This document shows, one piece after another, positions 52,886 through 61,385 of a stretch of DNA of 64,000 nucleotides. Made by a program: the position numbers and the translations under genes. The notes under the pieces are model-generated. The model did not search any database. It was not told where the DNA came from and saw only the letters and a program-made list of their open reading frames with translations. The DNA is from CAMDPA01 sp965223035 (lineage in GTDB: Bacteria > Pseudomonadota > Alphaproteobacteria > Rhizobiales > Hyphomicrobiaceae): assembly GCA_965223035.1 (NCBI GenBank), contig OZ244980.1, positions 5,642,001 through 5,706,000 on the forward strand. The letters run 5' to 3'. The stretch's first letter is position 1, and the number at the start of each line of letters is the position of its first letter.

Positions 52886-53782
52886 TCAATGACTGCTGCG
52901 CCGGAACACTTCGGTCGCCACCAGGCCGGCGGTAATCGACAGCAGCACGGTACCGATCCCGTAGAGCAGCGGATAATCGAACGCTACGATGTGCAGAATA
53001 TTTTCAAGGCCTTCGCGCTGCAGCGTCACGCGCGCCTTGTAGGTGTGCAGAAGCCGCCCCTCGCGGAATAAATGGATTCGCGCGACCAGCTGCCCGATTG
53101 GAATATTGCCCGGCAAGCTGATGGTGGCACGAAATAGGCTGCGCCCGATAAACGCCACCCCCAACGGCTGCTCGACATAGAGCCCCTCGTTCTGCTTGAG
53201 ACGCACCACTGACGCACGGAACTCCTCCAAATCCGCCGTCGTGACACCGGTCTCCCAGCCGCTGATCGGGGCCATGCGGACATGGGCGAAGCCGATGTCG
53301 TTGTCGCGCAAGATCACCGGATCGGCGATCTCATCGAGCGGCCGTGTCGACACGATCGCGTAATAGCTCGGGACGCTCTTGAACGTAATCGATGTTGTGT
53401 TCAACCAAATGCCGGCCACCCGGCTCTTGCGACGGGCCACCAAACGTGTCGGCGTGCCTTCCACCACGATGACGATATCGTAATAACCGGATTCAGCACT
53501 GGATTGGCGGCTGTTATCGACGGCGCCAAAGATGATGATCTCGGTACCGCTGAAACCCGATGTCACCGCGACGCTGCGTGATGATACGTCCGCCTGTACG
53601 GTTTCGCGTTGGTCCGAGGCTGAGGCCGCCCGTGCTGCAGGCGGCGTGGCATCTGCGGGGTTCGATTGTCCGGCGGCCGGCCCGATCAAAGCCAGACCAC
53701 CGATGATCGCAGCCGCGCCGGCTTTGACCCGTGCCCAACTGGCGCTCATGGTGCTCATCGGTTGGCGGCGTCGGCTGCGCAT
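52886..53782 (-). CDS. TIGR02186-family membrane protein
   Basis: The product is 298 residues. It has a signal peptide or anchor (AGAAAIIGGLALIGPAAGQS, about 20-40), a long soluble domain (SRSVAVTSGFSGTEIIIFGA, RRKSRVAGIWLNTTSITFKS, PSYYAIVSTRPLDEI) and a C-terminal transmembrane helix (LLYGIGTVLLSITAGLVATE, about 270-289) with a short basic tail. This matches the alphaproteobacterial TIGR02186 family, often next to TauE/SafE-type anion exporters; no exporter gene is adjacent here. The function is unknown. The ATG at 53782 follows AAAAAGGTCGACAG; in-frame ATGs at 53758 and 53749 are alternatives. Confidence 0.78.
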   Translation of the reverse strand: MRSRRRQPMSTMSASWARVKAGAAAIIGGLALIGPAAGQSNPADATPPAARAASASDQRETVQADVSSRSVAVTSGFSGTEIIIFGAVDNSRQSSAESGYYDIVIVVEGTPTRLVARRKSRVAGIWLNTTSITFKSVPSYYAIVSTRPLDEIADPVILRDNDIGFAHVRMAPISGWETGVTTADLEEFRASVVRLKQNEGLYVEQPLGVAFIGRSLFRATISLPGNIPIGQLVARIHLFREGRLLHTYKARVTLQREGLENILHIVAFDYPLLYGIGTVLLSITAGLVATEVFRRSSH

Positions 53783-54107
53783 CTGTCGACCTTTTTCAAT
53801 AGACCGGTGCGGGTCGCGTGGGGGTGGAGGCAGAACCAAAACGGATTGTCACACTGAGCGCTCGCGGCTGTCAGGTCAACGCCACGCACCGCCGCAGTCC
53901 ATGCGGCGGGGCATCGCCGGCGGCCTTCGCGCGTCTGCCGCTGCATTCGGTACCGGTGTCGAGCACCGATGCAAACACCGCTATCCAGCTGTGACGCTAA
54001 CGCCATACCACCATCGAAAGCTTTGATTTAGGGTCCGAACATCCATCGGTTTGGCATCGATGACATCGGAACGCTGGCGCGGCCCTCAACATCCAGTAGC
54101 TTGAGTT
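53783..54107. other. Intergenic, nothing recognised
   Basis: No gene or repeat is supported here upstream of the TIGR02186 gene. Confidence 0.35.
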
Positions 54108-54224
54108 AGCACGGGTCAGAGTGCGCTGGAACCGTCCCGCTCCCCGCCCGGCCGCCCTACAAACATGCCATTCCATGGCCGGGCGGGGAGCGGACCGGCG
54201 CGGCGGTTCCCCCTAAGGCTGACA
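54108..54224. repeat. GC-rich GCTGGAACC palindromic repeat with 17-bp perfect stem
   Basis: The core GCTGGAACCGTCCCGCTCCC is followed by a perfect 17-bp inverted repeat: 54137-54153 (CCGCTCCCCGCCCGGCC) and 54177-54193, loop 23 bp. It is the best-preserved palindrome of the second repeat family and lies 5 bp before copy J of the CTAG family. Confidence 0.75.
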
Positions 54225-54229
54225 GTGCG

Positions 54230-54315
54230 CTAGATCATCGCGCCTTAAAGTGTAGAGCAACTTTCTGCCTTTAATCGGGATCGTTCCGATTCCGATTAAA
54301 GGCAGGTTGCTCTAG
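54230..54315. mobile_element. CTAG-flanked palindromic miniature element, intermediate form (copy J)
   Basis: CTAG at 54230-54233 and 54312-54315 flank a 78-bp body that begins ATCATCGCGCCTTAAAGTGT, then AGAGCAACTTTCTGCC, and ends in the AAAGGCAGGTTGCT terminus. It looks like a long form that lost most of one hairpin. It lies in the leader of the MFS gene. Confidence 0.82.
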
Positions 54316-54442
54316 AACGTGGGCGGGCCCGAAGCGTTCGCGCCGCAGGGCCAGCGACGACCGCGGCTGGCAAGTCATGACACCGCAGCCGAGGCGCGGC
54401 GTGCCGGCCAATGCTCCGTAAACATGCGAGGTGGACGACGGA

Positions 54443-55756
54443 ATGGAGGATGCGAGCGGACCAGCGACCTCATCGACACCGTCGGTTGTGCGACGATTTC
54501 GCATTCCCGGCCTGATCAAACGCAACATGGCGCTGTTTGCGTTGTCGCAGTCGTTCACCGGTGCGGGCATGTCGTTCGCCTACGGCTTTGGTCCGCTGAT
54601 GGTGATCGGTATTACAGGCTCGGCGGGTCTGGCCGGGCTGACCGTCGCGCTGCTGGGCCTGACCCGCTTTCTGATCGCCTACCCGATCGGCAAGATCACC
54701 GATAGCTACGGTCGCAAGCCGGGAATTCTGCTGGGCTTGGTGCTGGCGATGGGGGGCGCCATCGTGTTGGGCTTGTCGATGATACTGCTCAGCGTCGCGC
54801 TGTTGATCGTTGGCATGCTGGTGTTCGGGATGGGCATGCATGCCGCCCAGCAGCTCAGGGTGGCAGCAACCGACATGTTTCCGCCCCAGCATCGCGCGCA
54901 AGCGTTGGGCTACATTGCGTTGGGCTCGCTGGCCGGGCTGTTCGCCGTGCCGCCAATGGTGACGGCGGGTGAGTCGATCGCCCAACGCTTCGGCTACGAT
55001 GCGCTTGCGATGCCCTGGTTTTTGCTGGTCGTCATCATCCTTGTCGGCATGGTGCTGGTCTACTTCGTGCGTCCCGATCCCAAGGAGATCGGCAGCAACC
55101 TGCAAAGCTACTATCCCGATTTCGTTCCGCCGCCGCCCAGCGCGCGTGCCGGCCGGATGTTCAAGGCGGCCGACCTGTTCGCCAATCCGCGCACGCGCCT
55201 GGCCATCGTCTCGAACGGTGCCGCCCAGGGCAATATGGCGATCGTTATGGTGCTGACCTCGCTGCTGCTTCAGCACCATGGCCACACGCTGCCGGAAATC
55301 GCATTCTCGCACATGTTCCACTCGATCGGCATGTTCGGCTTCACAGTGCCGCTCGGACGACTGTCCGACAGGTATGGCCACTACAGGGTGATGATTCCGG
55401 GCGTGGCGGTGGCGTTGGCGGGCGCGGCATTTGTGACGTTCACCTATTCGTTTCTCTACGTCACCATCGGCACATTTCTCGTCGGCATCGGCTGGGCCGC
55501 GGCCAACGTCGCGTCGACCGTACTGATCGCCGATCATTATGAATCGCGCGAGCGCGGGCGGGCGATCGGCGTCAATGAGAGCATCGCCGGCGCCATGGCG
55601 GTGCTGGCGTCGATCATCACCGGGCCGCTGATCGCTTGGCGGGGGTTGCCGGCGGCCGGCTTGTGCGCCATCGTCATCGCATTGCCGCCGCTCCTGATGT
55701 TCGTTGGCCAGATGGCGACGGGTGCCGCGCGTCGGCTGGACCACGAAACTCGCTGA
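54443..55756 (+). CDS. Major facilitator superfamily transporter
   Basis: The 437-residue inner-membrane transporter has 12 hydrophobic segments. The MFS loop 2-3 signature appears as YPIGKITDSYGRKPGILLGL (about 83-102) and its counterpart in the second half as VPLGRLSDRYGHYRVMIPGV (about 297-316). A long central cytoplasmic loop carries YPDFVPPPPSARAGRM. The substrate is not predictable. The ATG at 54443 (MEDASGPATSS) is preferred; a GTG at 54431 is possible. The preceding leader contains palindromic element copy J. Confidence 0.88.
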   Translation: MEDASGPATSSTPSVVRRFRIPGLIKRNMALFALSQSFTGAGMSFAYGFGPLMVIGITGSAGLAGLTVALLGLTRFLIAYPIGKITDSYGRKPGILLGLVLAMGGAIVLGLSMILLSVALLIVGMLVFGMGMHAAQQLRVAATDMFPPQHRAQALGYIALGSLAGLFAVPPMVTAGESIAQRFGYDALAMPWFLLVVIILVGMVLVYFVRPDPKEIGSNLQSYYPDFVPPPPSARAGRMFKAADLFANPRTRLAIVSNGAAQGNMAIVMVLTSLLLQHHGHTLPEIAFSHMFHSIGMFGFTVPLGRLSDRYGHYRVMIPGVAVALAGAAFVTFTYSFLYVTIGTFLVGIGWAAANVASTVLIADHYESRERGRAIGVNESIAGAMAVLASIITGPLIAWRGLPAAGLCAIVIALPPLLMFVGQMATGAARRLDHETR

Positions 55757-55944
55757 AAGTGGTGGCTTATCGAACATCCCCTGACCGACGGATCGGCCTT
55801 GGCACAGGCTCGTCGCGTGCCCGTGCAGCCACGCCGGTCGTCCCGGGCTGGATGGCGAACAGGGCCGACGCTTTGGCCGCTTTTAAATCTCGACCTGGAG
55901 TTGGATCGCGCCACGGCCGAACAGCTGCGGCCTGAGCCGGGGCG
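55757..55944. other. Intergenic, nothing recognised
   Basis: Gap after the MFS gene with no supported feature. Confidence 0.3.
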
Positions 55945-56024
55945 TCTCAGTGTTTGCTGGAACCATCCCGCTCCGCCGCCCACAACGTCGTGCCATAGAA
56001 TGGCCGGGGCGGACATGATCCAAC
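55945..56024. repeat. GC-rich GCTGGAACC palindromic repeat, short copy
   Basis: CTCAGTGTTTGCTGGAACCA then TCCCGCTCCGCCGCCC, a loop, and GGCCGGGGCGGACATGATC. It sits between the convergent MFS and PilZ genes. Confidence 0.6.
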
Positions 56025-56036
56025 AGAGTTTTGGAT

Positions 56037-56393
56037 CTAAGAGAGATTTTGCCGTCGCATCGATCGTTCGCGTCGTAACGAAGGTTTTTTCGGCAAATGC
56101 GACGGTCGGACGACCTGGATGCGTTTGGCGGCCACCCGCCTTGGCGGTTCAATGAACCTCACACCGACAATGTCGACATTGCGCCAAATGACCTCGCAGC
56201 TCGCCTCGAGCCCATCGAGCTCGATGATCAGTTCAAAGGTATCCGGGACGTTGACCGACCCGGGCGCACGGATGCAACACCCCTCACTGGATAGATTTGT
56301 CACGCTGCCCGGCAACGTCGAGTGTCGCAAGTTATATGCGACGATTGCGCCCTTGAGCACGCGGCGGCGCGGCTGTGATCGTTGTTCAGCCAT
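56037..56393 (-). CDS. PilZ-domain protein
   Basis: The 118-residue single-domain protein is of the PilZ type, which senses cyclic di-GMP. The ligand motifs are an N-terminal Arg cluster (QRSQPRRRVLKGA, RxxxR-like, residues 4-16) and NLSSEGCCIRAP (D/N-x-S-x-x-G, about 34-45). VIWRNVDIVGVRFIEPP (about 68-84) is the usual closing strand. It could control motility or polysaccharide output; no partner gene is adjacent. The ATG at 56393 is the only in-frame start near the domain. Confidence 0.85.
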   Translation of the reverse strand: MAEQRSQPRRRVLKGAIVAYNLRHSTLPGSVTNLSSEGCCIRAPGSVNVPDTFELIIELDGLEASCEVIWRNVDIVGVRFIEPPRRVAAKRIQVVRPSHLPKKPSLRRERSMRRQNLS

Positions 56394-56694
56394 GGTCGAA
56401 CTCAGTCTCCGTCGGCAGTGCGCGACTGCAATTTTAGGGCCAATTTGGCAGGGCCTTTATCAACCTTTGTCGCTCCAGCGATTTAGCAAATCGGCATAGC
56501 TTGAAATTTAAAATTATACGTTAAAAAAATCGCACATATCATTGACGAAAAAAATTCGATTGCTGCGGCCCGCTAAAATGGCCGGAGTACGCGTCAATAT
56601 GCAATTGTGAAAGAAACTGTTTTCTCGAAAAGCGTGATGAAAATCTGGCACTGGCGGGCGACAAAGGCGTTCGGTGCCTCGCCAAATGCATAGC
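56394..56694. other. Intergenic, AT-rich, nothing recognised
   Basis: Around 56500-56560 this is among the most AT-rich DNA in the window. It is presumably the PilZ promoter region. Confidence 0.35.
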
Positions 56695-56758
56695 CTAGAG
56701 CAACCTGCCTTTAATCGGAATCGGCTTTGCGGTTCCGATTTAAGGCGCGATGATCTAG
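56695..56758. mobile_element. CTAG-flanked palindromic miniature element, short form (copy K)
   Basis: CTAG at 56695-56698 and 56755-56758 flank a 56-bp body: AGCAACCTGCCTTTAATCGG, then AATCGGCTTTGCGGTTCCGA and TTTAAGGCGCGATGAT. It has the same design as copy E. Confidence 0.88.
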
Positions 56759-56904
56759 TGCCGCGTAACGCGCCTCCCAACGCTCAAATTCATTCGTGAT
56801 CGCACCCCAATTGTCGTCGCTGCCCGGACGGTGCCGCACGCCGCTGCCTTGTGCTGCCAGGCATGAAAGAGCCTCGGTGGGGGCTCACGTGCTTCATTCG
56901 GCTC

Positions 56905-56992
56905 GGCACGGCAACACCGGGCTGTCACCGATGAGATCGCGCAGTCAGGTGGCCGGTTGGGAGCAGCGGGGTGGTTCCAGCCAAACCTTTAG
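56905..56992. repeat. Fragment of GC-rich GCTGGAACC repeat, reverse orientation
   Basis: GGTGGCCGGTTGGGAGCAGC then GGGGTGGTTCCAGCCAAAC matches one arm of the second family on the minus strand. The other arm is degraded. Confidence 0.45.
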
Positions 56993-57037
56993 TGCTCCGA
57001 ATTAGCATCGCCGCAAATGCCCGGCGCACGGGAAGGA

Positions 57038-57889
57038 TCATACCGGCTTCTCGCCCTTCACCGTCAGGCGTCGCATCAGCCGCAGCTCCTCGGCCGGAAA
57101 ATCGCGACGCGCATGGGAGGTGCAGCGATTGTCCCAAATCAAAAGATCACCCGGCCGCCATTGATGCGCCCACACATGCTCCGGCCGCTCGATGGCCTCA
57201 AACATCAGCTCCAACAGATCGTCACTTTCGCGCTTCTCAAGCCCTTCGATGGCAAGCGTCATCAGCCGGTTGACGAACAGGCACGTGCGACCCGTTGCCG
57301 GATGAACCCGAGCAATCGGGTGCCAGTACTGCGGCGCATCGGCGCTGATCTTGTCGTTCTTGATGGTGGCGGCGTTGGCATAATCGTAAACATTGAGCGC
57401 CTTGCGGCCGGCGATCCGCTGTTTCACGGCCGACGGCAAACAATCGTAGGCCAAGTAGTGGTTGGAAAATAGCGTATCGCCGCCGCTGGAGGGCACGTTG
57501 AGCGCGAACAAAATGGTGGCCTTGACCGGGAACTCAACATAGCACTGATCGATGTGGAACTGCATTTCGCCATCGGGCAGCTGATCGATATAGGCGCCGT
57601 TTTCCTTGCGGTTGGAAATGTACATGACGGCGGGGTGCTCCGTTTCCCGCCCCTTATTCGCCTTAACGCGCGGCGCCAGTTCACCGAAGTTCTTACCAAA
57701 CGCGACTTGGGCGTCGGTCTCCAGCGATTGATCGCGCAGGACGACCACCAGATTGTCGTGCCAGGCGTCGATGACAAACCGCCGGGTCTCCTCGTCCAGG
57801 GAACCTGAGGCATCGACCCCACGGATTTCGGCACCCAACGCGGACGATAACTTGATGACTTCACGATCAACGGCAGTTGCTGCGGTCAT
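57038..57889 (-). CDS. TauD/TfdA-family 2-oxoglutarate-dependent dioxygenase
   Basis: This 283-residue Fe(II) enzyme shows the HxD pair in MQFHIDQCYVEFP (about residue 110) and the distal His in WDNRCTSHARRDFP (about residue 252), with the 2-oxoglutarate-binding Arg within the following RLMRRLTVKG. FGELAPRVKANKGRETEHPA precedes the core. The family couples 2-oxoglutarate decarboxylation to hydroxylation of sulfonates, phenoxy acids or other carboxylates; the substrate is unknown. The ATG at 57889 gives family length. It reads divergently from the patatin gene. Confidence 0.9.
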   Translation of the reverse strand: MTAATAVDREVIKLSSALGAEIRGVDASGSLDEETRRFVIDAWHDNLVVVLRDQSLETDAQVAFGKNFGELAPRVKANKGRETEHPAVMYISNRKENGAYIDQLPDGEMQFHIDQCYVEFPVKATILFALNVPSSGGDTLFSNHYLAYDCLPSAVKQRIAGRKALNVYDYANAATIKNDKISADAPQYWHPIARVHPATGRTCLFVNRLMTLAIEGLEKRESDDLLELMFEAIERPEHVWAHQWRPGDLLIWDNRCTSHARRDFPAEELRLMRRLTVKGEKPV

Positions 57890-57974
57890 GCGTCCACTTC
57901 CCGGTTCGCTTGGGACCAATACGTGCGGCCGTTGCGCCAGTGGCTGCATATTAGAGATCGAAGATAATTGTTGT

Positions 57975-58035
57975 CAATCGGGCGCCACGGCGGGGCCTGG
58001 CGGGATGGTTCCAGCTGACCCTGAAACACAGGCGT
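57975..58035. repeat. GC-rich GCTGGAACC repeat fragment, reverse orientation
   Basis: GGGGCCTGGCGGGATGGTTC then CAGCTGACCCTGAAACAC is the reverse complement of the GTTTCAGnGTnnGCTGGAACC end of the family, here in a divergent promoter region. Confidence 0.5.
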
Positions 58036-58176
58036 TGACCGGTTGATCCTCGAGCGTGCCTTGCAGCAGGCGATCGACACAGGTGGGTTGTGTCGTCGCA
58101 CCTGTTCCCCCGCCACACGATCCGACACAACAGTGGTATAAGCCTGCCGAATCGTGTGGGGCAGTTTGAGGGGTCG

Positions 58177-59307
58177 ATGACACTGTTCGGCGGACACAAG
58201 CGGCTAAATCTGGCATTGCAGGGCGGCGGTGCCCACGGGGCCTTTACCTGGGGCGTTCTGGACCGGCTGTTGGAACGCGATGATCTGACAGTTGGCTGGC
58301 TGAGCGGCACCAGCGCCGGCGCCGTCAATGCCGTCGCGGTGGCGGCGGGAATGTTGGCTGCAACCGGGTCGGACGCGGCGGAGGGGGCCCGCGCCATGCT
58401 CGCCAAGGTCTGGCGCGCGGTGCAGTCAGCCGGCGTGCCCGATTTGGTGCGGCTCAATCCATTCCTGTACGGCATGACCAAAGCCTCAGGAATGACGTCG
58501 TTGACAAACCTGCTGTCGCCCTACGAGTTCAATCCGTTGGGCTTCGACCCCTTGCGCAAGCTGCTGACCGAGCACATCGATTTCGATGCGCTACGGCGCC
58601 AGGCGGGGCCGGAGCTGCTGATCGCGGCAACAGATGTCGCCACCGGCCAGCCCCGTCTGTTTCGGCGCGCGGAGATCTCGGTGGAAGCGGTCCTCGCCTC
58701 CGCCTGCCTCCCGCAGATCCATCATGCGGTCGAAATCGACGGCCGGACCTACTGGGACGGTGGGTTCTCGGCAAACCCCGATCTCGTCACCGTCGCGACT
58801 GAGAGCGGAACGCCGGACACGCTGTTGGTGGAGCTCAACCCGTTCGAGCGGGCCGAGACGCCACGGTCGGCGCGCGGCATCGCCGCTCATATCAGTACGC
58901 TCACCTTCAATCAGCCGCTACGGCGCGACATTGAGCTGATCGTCACCGCCCAGGATCACTGCAATGGCGGAACACTGGGCCGTCTGTTCGGCCGCCGGGA
59001 TAGCCGTTTGACGCGGCTCGGGCAGCACCGCTTTCACCTGATCACGGCCGGGCGTTACACGGCCCGACTGAGTGCTGAGAGCAAGGGCATGCCGGAGCGC
59101 TCGTTGCTATCTTACCTGTTCGACTCCGGTCGCATGGAGGCCGGTCGCTGGCTGGATCGACATCTCACAGATGTCGGGCGCCGCCAGTCCGTCGACCTGC
59201 GCGCGCGCTATTTGGACCGGCCACGACCCACCCCCCCGGCAGCCGATGGCGACGCCGCCACGTTCGAAGATCAGGCTGAACTGGCCATGCTCGGCACGAG
59301 GATCTGA
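58177..59307 (+). CDS. Patatin-like phospholipase
   Basis: The 376-residue protein shows the patatin catalytic dyad. LALQGGGAHGAFTWGVLDRL (residues about 12-31) is the oxyanion hole, WLSGTSAGAVNAVAVAAG (about 41-58) holds the GxSxG nucleophile Ser, and YWDGGFSANPDLV (about 190-202) holds the DGG Asp. The C-terminal part (DIELIVTAQDHCNGG onward) is typical of the longer bacterial branch. It likely acts as a cytoplasmic phospholipase or acyl hydrolase. The ATG at 58177 follows GAGGGGTCG. Its last 37 bp overlap tail-to-tail with the alcohol dehydrogenase gene. Confidence 0.9.
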   Translation: MTLFGGHKRLNLALQGGGAHGAFTWGVLDRLLERDDLTVGWLSGTSAGAVNAVAVAAGMLAATGSDAAEGARAMLAKVWRAVQSAGVPDLVRLNPFLYGMTKASGMTSLTNLLSPYEFNPLGFDPLRKLLTEHIDFDALRRQAGPELLIAATDVATGQPRLFRRAEISVEAVLASACLPQIHHAVEIDGRTYWDGGFSANPDLVTVATESGTPDTLLVELNPFERAETPRSARGIAAHISTLTFNQPLRRDIELIVTAQDHCNGGTLGRLFGRRDSRLTRLGQHRFHLITAGRYTARLSAESKGMPERSLLSYLFDSGRMEAGRWLDRHLTDVGRRQSVDLRARYLDRPRPTPPAADGDAATFEDQAELAMLGTRI

Positions 59308-60413
59308 CGGACGCTGACGCCATCGGCTAAGCGATCAAACGCCTCATTGAGTTGATCAAAGCCAATGCGCTCGCTCATCAGCCGGTCGACCGGCAGCACG
59401 CCCTGTTGATAAAGCGCGATGAAGCGCGGGATGTCGCGCGCCGGTACGCAGCTGCCCACGTAGCTGCCCTTCAAGGTGCGTTCCTCGGCGACGAGTTGGG
59501 TGGCGGGGATGGCGAACGTGTGTGACGGATGCGGCAAGCTGGCGGTCACGGTGGTGCCGCCGCGGCGGGTAATCTTGTAGGCCAGCTCGAGCGCCTTGAC
59601 GGAACTCGCCATCTCGAACGCGAATTCGACGCCGCCGTGCGAGAGATCCTTGATCGCCTCAACGGCGTTGGTCTGCGTGGCCGATACGGCATCGGTGGCA
59701 CCCAGCTGGCGGGCTGCGTCCAGTTTCTCCGATAAAAGATCGACAGCGATGATCTGCCGGCAGCCGGCGGCCCTGGCGGCGAGAACCGACATCAAACCGA
59801 CCCCGCCCAGGCCGACCACGGCCACGCTTGCTCCGGCGCGCACCCCGGCGGTGTTGATCACGGCGCCAGCTCCAGTCACCACCGCACAGCCGAACAACGC
59901 CGCCTCCTCGTAGGGCAGGCTCGCATCGACTTTGATCACGGAGCGACGCGACACCACCGCATAATCGGCATAGGCGGAGACGCCGATGTGATGGAAAACC
60001 GGGCTGCCGCCGCGCTGCAAACGAATGGCCCCGGACAACAGCGTGCCGGCACCATTGGCGGCAGCGCCAGGCTCACACAGAGCCGGCCGGCCTTCCATGC
60101 ACGGCACGCAGCAGCCGCAGCTCGGCACGAACACCAACACCACCCGATCGCCGATCGCAAGATCGGTGATCCCGGGACCGAGTTCCAACACCTCGGCTGC
60201 CGCCTCATGGCCCAGTACCATTGGCATTTGCCGTGGACGATCGCCGTTGATGGTGGAGAGGTCGGAGTGACACAAACCGGCGGCATGAATTTTAAGCAAG
60301 ACCTCGTTATCGCCGGGCGGATCGAGATCGACGTCATCGACCACCAGCGGGCGTGAACTGGCATAGGGCCTCGGCCGTTGCATTTGCTCCAACACGGCAG
60401 CACGAATCTTCAT
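59271..60413 (-). CDS. Zinc-dependent alcohol dehydrogenase
   Basis: The 380-residue MDR enzyme has catalytic-Zn ligands in AGLCHSDLSTING (Cys near 46) and LGHEAAAEV (His-Glu near 68), a structural-Zn loop CGCCVPCMEGRPALC (about 98-112), and the NAD fold VAVVGLGGVGLMSVLAARAA (about 195-214). The length and the loop resemble class-III-like or AdhC-type enzymes that oxidise primary alcohols or hydroxymethyl-adducts. It is the last of three minus-strand catabolic genes. The ATG at 60413 starts MKIRAAVLEQ, a standard N-terminus. Confidence 0.9.
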   Translation of the reverse strand: MKIRAAVLEQMQRPRPYASSRPLVVDDVDLDPPGDNEVLLKIHAAGLCHSDLSTINGDRPRQMPMVLGHEAAAEVLELGPGITDLAIGDRVVLVFVPSCGCCVPCMEGRPALCEPGAAANGAGTLLSGAIRLQRGGSPVFHHIGVSAYADYAVVSRRSVIKVDASLPYEEAALFGCAVVTGAGAVINTAGVRAGASVAVVGLGGVGLMSVLAARAAGCRQIIAVDLLSEKLDAARQLGATDAVSATQTNAVEAIKDLSHGGVEFAFEMASSVKALELAYKITRRGGTTVTASLPHPSHTFAIPATQLVAEERTLKGSYVGSCVPARDIPRFIALYQQGVLPVDRLMSERIGFDQLNEAFDRLADGVSVRQILVPSMASSA

Positions 60414-60589
60414 GGATGCAGGCTCCCCCGCAGGTTGGATCGTCCGACGGCCACCCGACATGCCCTTTGACTTGATTGTCCGCGGCTCGGGCTGTGATCG
60501 AACAACGGTAGCCCAACGCGGCACCGACGCAAGTCACGCCAACCCATCGAACGCAGACGCGAACGTGCTCGACACGGGCAACATGCGGG

Positions 60590-61237
60590 TTACGCGCTCG
60601 GCGCACCGGGCTGTCGCCGGGGGTGGGCCGCCGCGAAGCGTTGATCGGCCATGCAGCGTGCAACGATGCGGGATACCGTCGGGTGGCCGCTGATCGAACC
60701 GCCGTAAAGTTCCACGCCGGCAGCGTGGCTGGCCAAGCAAATGTCGGCGATCGTCAGCTGATCGTGGTGGCAGTAGTCGCCGGTGCGGGGATCGCTGGCT
60801 AAAGCAGCTTCATAGGCGTCGAGCCCGGCCCCGAGCCAATGATTGGCCCACGCAGCAATCTGTCGATCATCAGCGCCAAACTGCTGAGCCAATCGCGCTC
60901 GGACACGTGGCACGGAAAGCGGATGGCTGTCGGCGATGGTCATCTGCGCCAAGGCGCGCACGCGCGCTCGGTCGCGCGGGTCGTTGGGCAGCAGCGCCGG
61001 TGAGGGATGGCGTTCATCAAGGTATTCCATGATCGCCAGCGACTGGGTCAAAACCGTACCATCGTCTTCAACCAACACGGGCAGCGCCATCGCCGGGTTG
61101 AGGGCCTTGAACGCCGATGCCGCCTGTTCGCCCTTGAGCAGGTCCACAGTGATCTGCTCGGCGGTCAGGCCCTTGATGTTGAGCGCGACGCGCACGCGAA
61201 ACGTGGCGAGCGAACGCCAGAACGTATAGATCTTCAC
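60590..61237 (-). CDS. Glutathione S-transferase, maleylacetoacetate/maleylpyruvate isomerase-like
   Basis: The 215-residue zeta-like GST has an N-terminal thioredoxin fold with the active-site segment FWRSLATFRVRVALNIKG (about 6-23; the zeta signature is S-S-C-x-W-R-V-R-I, here lacking the Cys). The cis-Pro glutathione motif is LNPAMALPVLVEDDG (about 46-60), followed by TQSLAIMEYLDERHP. The C-terminal helical domain has YCHHDQLTIADICLASHA (about 155-172). Zeta enzymes isomerise maleylacetoacetate or maleylpyruvate in tyrosine and gentisate breakdown; missing the Cys makes the exact activity uncertain. An aromatic monooxygenase gene lies 2.5 kb away. Confidence 0.82.
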   Translation of the reverse strand: MKIYTFWRSLATFRVRVALNIKGLTAEQITVDLLKGEQAASAFKALNPAMALPVLVEDDGTVLTQSLAIMEYLDERHPSPALLPNDPRDRARVRALAQMTIADSHPLSVPRVRARLAQQFGADDRQIAAWANHWLGAGLDAYEAALASDPRTGDYCHHDQLTIADICLASHAAGVELYGGSISGHPTVSRIVARCMADQRFAAAHPRRQPGAPSA

Positions 61238-61385
61238 CGTCCTTGGACCTCGTTAACAGCTACCCGAGACATCAGTTGCCGGACAAGAAGCAGCGTCCGG
61301 TTGCACGCGCGACGATCTCAGCCGTCGACACCGCTTCAGCAGAGGGCGGGTCCACCCCTGCCGCTCCCATGCAACGCTCAAGGAT

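Noticed and set aside
54271..54570. 99-codon minus-strand frame ending EQPAFNRNRNDPD
   Set aside because: Its end is read from palindromic element copy J and the rest is antisense to the MFS gene start; no independent support.
54470..55777. 435-codon minus-strand frame rich in His, Gln and Arg
   Set aside because: Antisense to the MFS transporter; such composition is typical of the reverse of hydrophobic coding sequence.
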